The notes beneath the pieces were generated by a model. The model was not told the DNA's origin and searched no databases. It was given only the letters and a program-made list of their open reading frames with translations. Both the position numbers and the translations under genes were made by a program. This document shows positions 1 to 6,661 of a DNA stretch of 25,244 nt, piece by piece; the stretch's first letter is position 1; every line of letters begins with the position of its first letter. The stretch comes from Glaciecola sp964643575 (lineage in GTDB: Bacteria; Pseudomonadota; Gammaproteobacteria; Enterobacterales; Alteromonadaceae). Location of the stretch: contig CAZXTD010000053.1 of assembly GCA_964643575.1 (NCBI GenBank), forward strand, positions 1 to 25,244. The letters are read 5' to 3'.

Positions 1-510
1 TTTCATGGTTGCCGTATCCATTTGTGCGCTGCTTGTTTGCTCGGCAACGCTGCTTTGGCTAGCAGTGTCTGCTTCTGGCTTAAGACCCAGTCCAAAACGC
101 ATTACCGGATCCATACTTGGATTAAACCTCAACAATAAAGGCCGCGTTACATCTAAGGGTAAAAACAAAACATCAAGCTTTTCTCTTACTTCTAAGCTCG
201 CCATATCCATTTCAACGCCCCATTCAAACTCAAGGACAACGTCAGACTGCTCAGCCTTACTAGACGAAACCACCTTGCGGACGCCTTTTACGACGCCAAC
301 AGCTTCTTCAATAGGTTTAGTCACGAGTTGCTCTACTTCACCGGGCGCTGCGCCTACAAAGTCGGTGCGAATGGTGAGTGTGGGGTACGATAGTTCAGGT
401 AATAAATTAAGTGATAAACGTGATAGTGATACAAAGCCAAACAACAACACAGCTAAAGTAAACATCCACACGGTAACCGGCCGCTTAACAGCCACATCTA
501 CAAGTTTCAT
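1..510 (-). CDS. RND-family efflux permease, N-terminal part (cut by window edge)
   Basis: The reverse complement from the ATG at 508-510 reads open to the window edge (170 codons). It begins MKLVDVAVKRPVTVWMF, the usual start of AcrB/MdtB-type inner-membrane proton-driven exporters: a short cytoplasmic helix, then a first membrane helix at about residues 13-33. A periplasmic segment follows with LPELSYPTLTI and the conserved GAAPGEVEQLVTKPIEEAV stretch (about residues 53-71) of the porter domain. The start lies 15 bases after the stop of the adaptor gene, so the two form an operon with the adaptor first. Substrate cannot be told from this fragment; drugs, detergents or metals are all possible, although the porter sequence looks more like the hydrophobic-compound (HAE1) group than the heavy-metal group. 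The long plus-strand open frame over this region is only its antisense shadow. Confidence 0.93.
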   Translation of the reverse strand, partial: MKLVDVAVKRPVTVWMFTLAVLLFGFVSLSRLSLNLLPELSYPTLTIRTDFVGAAPGEVEQLVTKPIEEAVGVVKGVRKVVSSSKAEQSDVVLEFEWGVEMDMASLEVREKLDVLFLPLDVTRPLLLRFNPSMDPVMRFGLGLKPEADTASQSSVAEQTSSAQMDTATMK

Positions 511-525
511 GGTAGTCTCCCTGAC

Positions 526-1677
526 TTAGCCGTTGACGACTTCTACTAAAGCGTTGTCTTTTAGATTTTGATGACCGGTAACCACGACTCGCTCATCGCC
601 ATTCAAGCCTTTGGTTACTTCAACAAAGTTACCTTCTTGATAACCTAACTGCACGGCGACCTTTTTAGCAATACCTTCGCCGTCTACAACAAATACGTTG
701 ATGTCTTCGTCTATCGCAAGAAGCGCTTTGCGAGGGAGTAATGTGGTGTTCATACGTGTATCGTAATTGAGGCTAACCTGACTAAACATACCTGACTTTA
801 AGCTGTTGTCGTCGTTAGGAACACGTAAGGTTACTTTAAAAGTGCCGGTGCTTGAGTCAATAACAGGGCTAATTCGTTCTACAAAGGCTTCAACTTGTTG
901 TTCGCCAAGTGCAGTAATCCGTAGGCTCGCTTTTTGGTCTTTGTGTACACGCGGTAATTCTTTTTCAGGTAAATGCACAATACCGTAGAGTTGTTTTTGC
1001 TGCACAATATGAAACATACGTTCGCGCTGAAATGACTCCGTTAAATTGCCCACTTTAGCGTTGCGCTCAGCAATGAAGCCGCTGATGGGTGCAACCACTG
1101 TTGCTTCTTTCAAATCAAGCTCGGCTAACGCCAGCGTTGCCTTAACCGCTTGATGTTGGGCGGTGATTTTGTCGAATGTGTCGCTGCTGACGAGTTTACG
1201 AGAATATAAGTCGGTGATTTTTTTAAGCTCTTTTTCGATGCCGTTCATGTCGGCTTGAGCGCGTTGTAAGGTTAACTCATAACGCTGAGGTTCGAGTTTG
1301 GCCAGCACCTGACCTTTTTCTACATAGTCGCCTTCTTCCACCATAATTTGTTCTATAATGCCCGACGCACGCGGCACAACAAATGCTTCTTCTTTGGCTT
1401 CTAAAACCGCAGTCGTTGTATAGGTAGATGAAATATTACCGCGTTCAACAAGTTCAACTTCCACTGGAATAGGTATGGCTTTCACTTCTTCTTTAGCGGC
1501 AATTTGTGCGTCTTCACCGTCTCGGTTTGCGTTTGCTTGGCCACATGCGCTTAAACCCACTGTGGTAGCAAGCATGGCAATAATGGCAAGTGATTTGATG
1601 GAAAAAGCGCCCTTACATGCTGCTCGAGTGCTGGCTAAGTTCACAGTGTTACTTTGTGTCTTTGCGGCTTTCATCAT
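526..1677 (-). CDS. RND efflux periplasmic adaptor (membrane fusion) lipoprotein
   Basis: This is the periplasmic adaptor that links the RND pump to an outer-membrane channel. The N-terminus carries an unusually long polar leader of about 28 residues, a hydrophobic stretch (30-41) and a lipobox LSAC (42-45), so Cys45 is the likely lipidated residue anchoring it to the inner membrane. A first lipoyl half follows (about 97-130, SGIIEQIMVEEGDYVEKGQV), then a helical hairpin (about 131-190), the second lipoyl half (APISGFIAERNAKVG) and beta-barrel and membrane-proximal domains to the end at 383 residues, a normal family length. Two ATG codons stand in tandem at 1675 and 1672; AGGAA just upstream (TAGGAA before the run of A) fits either. 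The RND permease gene follows 15 bases downstream. No local regulator gene is visible; an inverted repeat upstream (1717-1786) is a possible control site. Confidence 0.93.
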   Translation of the reverse strand: MMKAAKTQSNTVNLASTRAACKGAFSIKSLAIIAMLATTVGLSACGQANANRDGEDAQIAAKEEVKAIPIPVEVELVERGNISSTYTTTAVLEAKEEAFVVPRASGIIEQIMVEEGDYVEKGQVLAKLEPQRYELTLQRAQADMNGIEKELKKITDLYSRKLVSSDTFDKITAQHQAVKATLALAELDLKEATVVAPISGFIAERNAKVGNLTESFQRERMFHIVQQKQLYGIVHLPEKELPRVHKDQKASLRITALGEQQVEAFVERISPVIDSSTGTFKVTLRVPNDDNSLKSGMFSQVSLNYDTRMNTTLLPRKALLAIDEDINVFVVDGEGIAKKVAVQLGYQEGNFVEVTKGLNGDERVVVTGHQNLKDNALVEVVNG

Positions 1678-1716
1678 TTTTTCCTAGTGTCGTTTTATTG
1701 TTTTATTAGTGTTTGT

Positions 1717-1786
1717 CGCAAGTTAAGCAGTGAAAGTTTGAAAGGCCATTAAATCTATTGCCTAATTTCTATCCGCGTTAACTTGC
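1717..1786. repeat. 10-bp inverted repeat pair upstream of the efflux operon
   Basis: CGCAAGTTAA at 1717-1726 is matched by its exact reverse complement TTAACTTGCG at 1777-1786, with 50 bases between. The pair sits 40-110 bases upstream of the adaptor start codon, where the efflux operon promoter should be. It could be two half-sites or two operators for a dimeric repressor, or the foot of a weak hairpin in the leader RNA. The rest of the 286-bp gap between the adaptor gene and cheV is AT-rich with no visible gene and no clear terminator for cheV. Confidence 0.4.
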
Positions 1787-1963
1787 GTTCTCGAATGCGT
1801 ATCTTGTAAGGTTATTAGCATTCATTGTGCCAGTAATTAAATTCAATAATTTCAACAACTTAATTTAAACCGAGAGCCTATTTAAATTTTACACCAAGTA
1901 TTATTGGCGAAATTCACTAATTGTTAGCATTATTTTACAAGATTATGAGATAAAGGCAGGAGC

Positions 1964-2923
1964 TTACACAGTTGTTGTTTGTTCTAGCACTTGGCGCATT
2001 CGGTCTTGTGCCACTTCTACTAGTAAGTCAGGTTGAAACTTCGAAATAAATCGATCGCAGCCCACCTTTTCAACCATAGCTTCGTTAAAGCTGCCACTTA
2101 GCGATGTATTGAGCGCGACAAAAAGGTCTTTTAGGCGTTCGTCTGAACGCACCTCAGCAGTTAAGCGATAACCATCCATTTCAGGCATTTCTGCATCCGT
2201 AAACATCATCAGTATTTCGTCGTTTATCTGCTTACCTTCATCTGCCCAAGATTTAAGTAGATTTAGCGCTCGCAAACCGTTTTTTTCTTCAATGATGTCG
2301 ATACCTAATTGCTGCAAGGTTTCACGAATTTGCCATCTTGCAGTAGCTGAGTCATCAACCACTAGTATCTTTTTACCTTGCAGATGTTCGCTTACTTGAG
2401 TATCCAAAACCTCATCGGAGATTGTTGTATCGTAGGCAACAATTTCTGACAGCACTTTTTCAACATCAATGATTTCGACAAGTTCGTCCACCCCGTCTGA
2501 CTCGGTTTGAGTAATTGCTGTTAAATAGTTATTTTTGCCTGCAGCGCTTGGCGGAGGCATAATATCGCTCCACGAAGTATTCACAATATTCATTATTTGA
2601 CCAATTAGAAAGCCCTGAACACTGCGGTTGTATTCCGTAATAATGACGTTTTCAGCTTGATACTCGGCATTATTGTGATTAATTTTTATAGACGATCGTA
2701 AATCAATAACCGGGATAGATTTTCCTCTATAATTTGTCACGCCTACTAAATGGTGATGAGAGCCTGGCATTTTATTTAGCTTAGGTACTGGTATCACTTC
2801 TCTCACTTTAAATACATTTAAAGCAAAGGTGTGCCTCGAGCCTAACTTGAATAACAATAACTCAAGTCTGTTTTCTCCAACAAGTTGTGTTCTCTGGTCG
2901 ATAGATGACATCAGTTTTGACAT
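1964..2923 (-). CDS. cheV: Chemotaxis coupling protein CheV (CheW domain plus receiver)
   Basis: CheV couples methyl-accepting receptors to the CheA kinase like CheW and adds a phosphorylatable receiver that tunes adaptation. Residues about 15-165 form the CheW-like domain (LLLFKLGSRHTFALNVFKVREV, then HHLVGVTNYRGKSIPVIDL). Residues 185-310 form the receiver: acidic pair Asp190-Asp191 (ILVVDDSATAR), phospho-acceptor Asp243 in FTDAEMPEMDGY, switch residue in LNTSLSG (about 272-274) and Lys295 in SKFQPD. Length (319 aa) is normal. The ATG at 2921-2923 has AAAGAG 7 bases upstream. It stands alone, away from other chemotaxis genes, which is common for cheV in gammaproteobacteria with several copies. 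It diverges from the broken gene at 3119. Confidence 0.95.
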   Translation of the reverse strand: MSKLMSSIDQRTQLVGENRLELLLFKLGSRHTFALNVFKVREVIPVPKLNKMPGSHHHLVGVTNYRGKSIPVIDLRSSIKINHNNAEYQAENVIITEYNRSVQGFLIGQIMNIVNTSWSDIMPPPSAAGKNNYLTAITQTESDGVDELVEIIDVEKVLSEIVAYDTTISDEVLDTQVSEHLQGKKILVVDDSATARWQIRETLQQLGIDIIEEKNGLRALNLLKSWADEGKQINDEILMMFTDAEMPEMDGYRLTAEVRSDERLKDLFVALNTSLSGSFNEAMVEKVGCDRFISKFQPDLLVEVAQDRMRQVLEQTTTV

Positions 2924-3118
2924 AGGGCGTCTCTTTACTCGCTAAACTAATCTATAAAATGATTTACGCACACAACATAAGTATGCATGGCGTGTATTAT
3001 TAAGTAGTTAACGGCAGGGCTCTGAATATCCTTATAGTGAGGCTTAATATAGTTTCAGGAGATGGTTGCCCTATTTAACAGAAAAATAGCTATTTATTTT
3101 GACTTACCCTCAAGTTAG

Positions 3119-3820
3119 CTAAATAAAAAAGGCTCATTAGCGGGTCGTATTGCACACTTGTTTTTAAACGATATCGTTAGTCAATGCAACGTAGGCGTAG
3201 GTATCGATTTACACACCGGCGCCATTCATCGCAGCAATCTACCGCAAGTAAGAGCCAACCTCGACGACCCCGAAACCTTAGAAATGGCACAGGCCTTCGG
3301 TTTGCCCGTGCTGCTTAATGCTGAATTACGCGAAGGCTCGTTACGACAAGCCGCAGGGGAAATGGGCGTTAAAATGATTTTATTCGAGGCGGGTGAAGCA
3401 TTGCGCTACGATGAGTTTTCGATTAGAGCCGGCGTAAAGGGCATTATTAACGTAATGCGTCATATTGGCATGCTAAACAAAACCACGAGCAAAGGCCGTC
3501 AAATCAAAATGTTTGTTGCTCGCCAAAGTGGCTGGGTACGCGCAAACGAGAGTGGTTTTATCGTGCATGTTGCACAACTTGGCTATCATGTAGACAAAGG
3601 ACAAGTACTGGCAATAATCGCAGACCCCTTTGGCGAAGAGCTCGACCGAATGGTATCGCCCCAAGAAGGTGTTGTAATAGGTAAACAAAACATACCGCTT
3701 ACTCAAGAAGGCGAAGCGATTTACCATATCGCTTATTTCAGAAAACCAGACTCAGTCGCCGCTCACCTTGGTTTTGTGCAAGACGATTTAACCTTGGATG
3801 AAAGGCCTTTAGTTTACTAA
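3119..3820 (+). pseudogene. 5'-truncated succinylglutamate desuccinylase/aspartoacylase-family gene
   Basis: The frame encodes the C-terminal two thirds of an AstE/AspA-like M14-family amidohydrolase. Clear family features are DLHTGAIHR (third zinc ligand region), the LFEAGEALRY segment holding the catalytic Glu, RAGVKGIINVMRH, and a C-terminal beta-rich, lipoyl-like part (SGWVRANESGFI to GVVIGKQNIPLTQEGEA). The only available start is a TTG at 3158. However, family-like sequence continues upstream of it without a start (KGSLAGRIAHLF, 3128-3163) until an in-frame TAG at 3116-3118. Intact members are about 330-340 residues from memory of the family. The missing first part would carry the HGDE pair of zinc ligands and the RDLNRSFPG motif. 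Without these the product cannot be an active zinc enzyme. I judge it a pseudogene left by a 5' deletion; a residual stand-alone C-terminal protein is the alternative. Confidence 0.82.
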
Positions 3821-3826
3821 AGGCCT
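3803..3826 (+). terminator. Perfect hairpin spanning the pseudogene stop codon
   Basis: AGGCCTTTAG (3803-3812), loop TTTA, CTAAAGGCCT (3817-3826): a perfect 10-bp stem with a 4-base loop. The TAA stop (3818-3820) lies in the downstream arm. No run of T follows on either strand, so it is a structural end at best, not a textbook intrinsic terminator. Confidence 0.4.
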
Positions 3827-4035
3827 AACTCTCTTACCAATATGATTAAAAAGCAAGCATGTAGTAAATTTAAGTTTATTTTCTTGTTAATCCGATGTTA
3901 ATAATTTATAGTCTTACGAAGTGAAGGGTTATTACACTTTTCATTTTTGCAGTGACTTGGCCGTAGCTCAAAGTATGTGAGGGCTCTATCCAAGCTTAAT
4001 CGAAGACAATTCTTATTATCGTAGGAGCTACACCA

Positions 4036-4641
4036 GTGATACTAAACCACTTATGGGGCATATATACCAGCCCAAAAGAAGAATGGAAAACCATCGACAA
4101 AAAGCATGAAAGTTATTTTTATGCACTCAGCCATATTATGGTTATTGCGCTTATTCCCTCATGCATGGCTTATTATGCTTCTGCCTACCTTGGTTGGGAC
4201 ATTGGCGCAGGCGTTACCGCCGAAACAATCTATTTAACTCATCAAAGCGCTTTAGCAATGTCTGTTGCCATGTATTTTGGTTTAATTGTTGGTGTTATTG
4301 CATTGGCGGTGCTCATTCATGAGCTCGCAAAGTCGTTTGATGCTGAACCTAACTATACACAATCTTTAGAAATTGCCGCCTACACCGCCACCCCATTATT
4401 TATGGCTGGCTTTGGCGCTTTTTATCCGCAGCTGTGGTTTTTAATGTCGGTGGTATTGGTCGGTATCTCATACTCGGTTTACTTGCTCTATACTGGCGTG
4501 CCTATCATGTTGCATATTCCAGAAGAAAAAGGCTTTATTTTTTCGAGCTCTGTAGTGACTTGTGGTTTAGTCTTAATGGTTATATTGATGGCAGGCTCGG
4601 TAATATTATGGAGTATAGGTTTAGGTCCTCAGTACGCTTAA
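4036..4641 (+). CDS. YIP1-family inner-membrane protein
   Basis: The 201-residue product has a short soluble start (LNHLWGIYTSPKEEWKTIDKKH) typical of bacterial YIP1-domain proteins, where the W-x-x-I/Y-x-x-P-x-x-x-W pattern precedes the membrane part. About five hydrophobic helices follow (roughly residues 27-50, 70-95, 117-130, 134-155 and 173-197). The start is GTG at 4036: AGGAG at 4023-4027 sits 8 bases upstream and no better in-frame start exists. Function in bacteria is unknown; the family is named after eukaryotic Rab-interacting membrane proteins, and no specific partner can be inferred here. It is monocistronic and ends in a strong terminator at 4696-4720. Confidence 0.85.
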   Translation: MILNHLWGIYTSPKEEWKTIDKKHESYFYALSHIMVIALIPSCMAYYASAYLGWDIGAGVTAETIYLTHQSALAMSVAMYFGLIVGVIALAVLIHELAKSFDAEPNYTQSLEIAAYTATPLFMAGFGAFYPQLWFLMSVVLVGISYSVYLLYTGVPIMLHIPEEKGFIFSSSVVTCGLVLMVILMAGSVILWSIGLGPQYA

Positions 4642-4695
4642 TCAAACCGCATACATGTTTAAACAATAATAATTACATCATACGCACATCATTTT

Positions 4696-4720
4696 AAGGC
4701 CGGTTATCCGGCCTTTTTTT
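4696..4720 (+). terminator. Intrinsic terminator between convergent genes
   Basis: AAGGCCGG, loop TTAT, CCGGCCTT (4696-4715), followed by five more T to 4720, gives an 8-bp GC-rich stem with a U-tract. It ends the YIP1 gene on the plus strand. The minus-strand methyltransferase gene stops at 4729, so the same stem probably also serves that gene, with a weaker U-tract. Confidence 0.92.
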
Positions 4721-4728
4721 ATTTTCAC

Positions 4729-5334
4729 TTACTCAATAGAATCTGCCTTTTTAGCAACTACAAACACATGCTTTTGTGATTCATCATCAATTTCTAAGTG
4801 CATGATTGCTAAGCCTTGTGCTATTAAAGTATTGAGGTTGTCGTTAATACCAATCGAACTATAATAAAAATCGCGCTCATGCCATTGGTCAATATGCTCG
4901 CCCTGAGCGTTGCCAAAGCTGTATACCAATATTCCGTCTTTTGCTAAGGCTTGGCAGAGTTTATTCAATACCGGTTTTTGTTGCGCCAGAGGCAAGTGAA
5001 ACAAACTGTCCCATGCAATTATAAAATCAAATTTTTCTTGTATAGCGTACTCACAAATATCGGCTTGCAAAAAGTCGTGTTTTGGATGTGCAGAGCTAGC
5101 TAAAGTTATCATTTCATTGGATATGTCTATACCTTGAATAGAAAAGCCCTGCTTTTCAAGTTCATAAACAAATCTACCTCCTGCTCCACAACCGATATCT
5201 AGCGCTGCTTTTTTATTGATAACAAACGAAAGCGCCCGTTTGCAAGCATGCAAACCGTAAGTTGATTCTTTGTGGTAGTTTTGCCACCATTTAGCAATTG
5301 TGTCGTAATTTTTGCCTGTATCAATTGGTTTCAC
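4729..5334 (-). CDS. Class I SAM-dependent methyltransferase
   Basis: This is a 201-residue Rossmann-fold methyltransferase. Motif I, LDIGCGAGGRF (about 45-55), binds S-adenosylmethionine; GIDISNEMI (about 73-81) gives the acidic ribose-binding residue; FLQADICEY (about 93-101) is motif II-like; FDFIIAWDSLFHLP (about 105-118) is motif IV. The substrate is not identifiable; similar small proteins are annotated only as class I methyltransferases, often assigned to small molecules. The start is a GTG at 5332-5334 giving MKPIDTGKNYDTIAKWW, the usual beginning of such proteins; the ribosome binding site is weak. It stands alone, convergent with the YIP1 gene. Confidence 0.88.
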   Translation of the reverse strand: MKPIDTGKNYDTIAKWWQNYHKESTYGLHACKRALSFVINKKAALDIGCGAGGRFVYELEKQGFSIQGIDISNEMITLASSAHPKHDFLQADICEYAIQEKFDFIIAWDSLFHLPLAQQKPVLNKLCQALAKDGILVYSFGNAQGEHIDQWHERDFYYSSIGINDNLNTLIAQGLAIMHLEIDDESQKHVFVVAKKADSIE

Positions 5335-5420
5335 GATATCACTCAGTTTATTATGCGACGTAGCACGTCAGCTTAAGTTACTCCATTTAAAAAGGTAACC
5401 TCAGCATTAATTAAAGCCCG

Positions 5421-5440
5421 CGTCATTGCGTCGAATGACG
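5421..5440. repeat. REP-like palindrome
   Basis: CGTCATTGCGTCGAATGACG forms a perfect 7-bp inverted repeat (CGTCATT/AATGACG) with a 6-base loop and is followed by GAATCTCC. This resembles the CGTCATTCC...GGAATCTCC class of dispersed intergenic palindromes in many proteobacteria. Only one copy is in the window. It lies in the 298-bp gap between the divergent methyltransferase and FKBP genes. Confidence 0.45.
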
Positions 5441-5558
5441 GAATCTCCTTGCGCCCAATAGATTGCAACACAAGTATGTAATATAGCGTAATAGCAGATA
5501 TACATTTTGTAAAATTCGGCCTACTAAAGACCAGCCGCAAGCTATCGAATTTTGCTAG

Positions 5559-5564
5559 TATACT
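5559..5564 (+). promoter_or_regulatory. Candidate -10 element for the FKBP gene
   Basis: TATACT lies 69 bases upstream of the FKBP start codon. The region where a -35 box should lie has no good match, so this is a weak call. AAGGA at 5623-5627, 5 bases before the ATG, is a good ribosome binding site. Confidence 0.3.
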
Positions 5565-5632
5565 GACTGCAGCCGTTTATGGTACGTTAGCTCATCACAA
5601 ACATATACAAATAGTCACTACTAAGGACAGAC

Positions 5633-6103
5633 ATGAAGTTTTTTGTAATTGGGGTCGTTTTGGCACTTCTCGCTTATTACTTTATTAAGAGCGCAAACAA
5701 TAAGAAAGTAGCCGCCGCAAACATCGAAATTGGCAATCAGTTTATGCTCGACAACAAAACCAATAACGATGTAATTGAAACGGCATCAGGCTTACAGTAC
5801 CAAGTGTTACAAAAAGGCGATGGTAATACTAAGCCTACTGCTACCACAACGGTTAAGGTACATTACCATGGTACTTTACTAGACGGCAGTGTATTTGATA
5901 GTTCAGTTGAGCGAGGCCAAGCAATTAGTTTTCCACTTAATCGAGTAATTAAGGGGTGGACAGAGGGCGTTCAATTAATGGTTGTTGGAGACAAATTTAA
6001 ATTTTTCATTCCCCCTAAACTTGGCTACGGAAATCAAGGTGCAGGCTCAATTGCCCCTGGTTCTACTTTAATCTTTGAAGTTGAGCTTTTGGCGATTGAG
6101 TAA
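5633..6103 (+). CDS. Membrane-anchored FKBP-type peptidyl-prolyl cis-trans isomerase
   Basis: This enzyme catalyses cis-trans isomerisation of prolyl bonds in protein folding. Residues 3-19 are a single hydrophobic helix followed by KSANNKK, so the protein is anchored by its N-terminus, probably in the inner membrane facing the periplasm; there is no clear signal cleavage site. After a linker, ASGLQYQVLQKGDG begins the FKBP domain (about 51-156), with VKVHYHGTLLDGSVFDSS, the VIKGWTEGVQLM segment including the pocket Trp, GYGNQGAGSIAPGSTLIFEVELL and the typical end. It resembles the catalytic domain of FklB/FkpA but lacks their long N-terminal dimerisation helices (156 aa against more than 200). 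glsB-like follows 34 bases downstream on the same strand. Confidence 0.93.
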   Translation: MKFFVIGVVLALLAYYFIKSANNKKVAAANIEIGNQFMLDNKTNNDVIETASGLQYQVLQKGDGNTKPTATTTVKVHYHGTLLDGSVFDSSVERGQAISFPLNRVIKGWTEGVQLMVVGDKFKFFIPPKLGYGNQGAGSIAPGSTLIFEVELLAIE

Positions 6104-6137
6104 GCGTTCAAACACAAAAAGTAAATAGGAGTTAGAT

Positions 6138-6389
6138 ATGGGTATTATTTCGTGGGTTATTTTTGGTCTAATTGCTGGCATTTTAGCTAAGTGGATTATG
6201 CCGGGTAAAGATGGCGGTGGTTTTATTGTCACTACATTGTTAGGTGTTGCCGGCGCGTTTGTTGGTGGGTTTATAGGTTCGTTTTTGGGCTTTTGGTCTG
6301 TTTGCAGTTTTAGCTTGGGTAGCATGGCAACTGCGGTCGCGGGCGCACTCGTTTTATTGTTTATTTATCGCCAAATGAAAAAGTCCTAA
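6138..6389 (+). CDS. GlsB/YeaQ/YmgE-family small stress-associated membrane protein
   Basis: This 83-residue, very hydrophobic protein has three predicted helices (about 3-21, 29-52 and 57-78) and the family start MGIISWVIFGLIAGILAKW followed by MPGKDGGGFIVTTLLGVAGA. It belongs to the family once called transglycosylase-associated proteins. Members are often stress-induced, but their molecular job is not established. The ribosome binding site AGGAG at 6127-6131 is well placed. The gene lies 34 bases after the FKBP gene, so co-transcription is likely, and it is followed by a hairpin (6401-6434). A predicted internal Cys (about residue 56) is not usually noted in the family. Confidence 0.92.
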   Translation: MGIISWVIFGLIAGILAKWIMPGKDGGGFIVTTLLGVAGAFVGGFIGSFLGFWSVCSFSLGSMATAVAGALVLLFIYRQMKKS

Positions 6390-6400
6390 TTTGGTATACG

Positions 6401-6434
6401 CTTTTACGCAGATTGTAAGTTCTCTGCGTAAAAG
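6401..6434 (+). terminator. 12-bp hairpin after glsB-like gene
   Basis: CTTTTACGCAGA (6401-6412) pairs perfectly with TCTGCGTAAAAG (6423-6434) across a 10-base loop, 12 bases after the glsB-like stop codon. A U-run is missing after the stem, so termination strength is uncertain. Its right arm ends where similarity to adhC begins (6438). Confidence 0.55.
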
Positions 6435-6437
6435 TGC

Positions 6438-6552
6438 TCACACCTTCACAAACTTACTATACAACGCCGCCTTCATGGCCAAGTACTGCAGAAAACAAAC
6501 CCAAGGTCGTGTCACCCCATATATTTTCACTTACCACACCTGTCCCGATTGA
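6438..6552 (-). pseudogene. Decayed fragment of a class III alcohol dehydrogenase (adhC/frmA) gene
   Basis: The minus strand reads GLFSAVLGHEGGVV, two stop codons (TAG TAA), then VCEGVS. The intact enzyme at 10400-11545 has GLFPVVLGHEGGGIVEQVGEGVTS at residues 58-81. At DNA level TCACACCTTCAC and TCATGGCCAAGTAC match exactly between 6438-6485 and 11308-11357. Further into the gene the match weakens, but TGV and a WGD against SGED alignment can be followed to about 6552, with a 3-codon gap. The fragment covers the catalytic-zinc region (ligand His-Glu pair retained, Cys lost). The adjacent stops, a missing codon and absence of the rest of the gene show it is non-functional. It is probably a relic of an old second copy. 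Confidence 0.78.
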
Positions 6553-6661
6553 GTAATCATGTCAAGCAATGTCATCAGTGCGTAAAGATTACGTAAACGC
6601 ACATACAAGTAACGCTAACTTAAGTTATTGTTTGAACTATTAACTGTTCGTGGACCATAAA

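Noticed and set aside
5..529. Long plus-strand open frame
   Set aside because: It is the antisense of the RND permease N-terminus, whose minus-strand translation is clearly homologous; the plus product has no recognisable features.
3062..3118. 18-codon frame (ATG after AGGAG) in the same frame as the truncated desuccinylase-like gene
   Set aside because: AGGAG touches the ATG with no spacing, and the peptide does not resemble the missing N-terminus, so it is unlikely to be part of the gene or a leader.
3473..3727. Minus-strand 84-codon frame inside the desuccinylase-like pseudogene
   Set aside because: Antisense shadow of a frame with clear family motifs.
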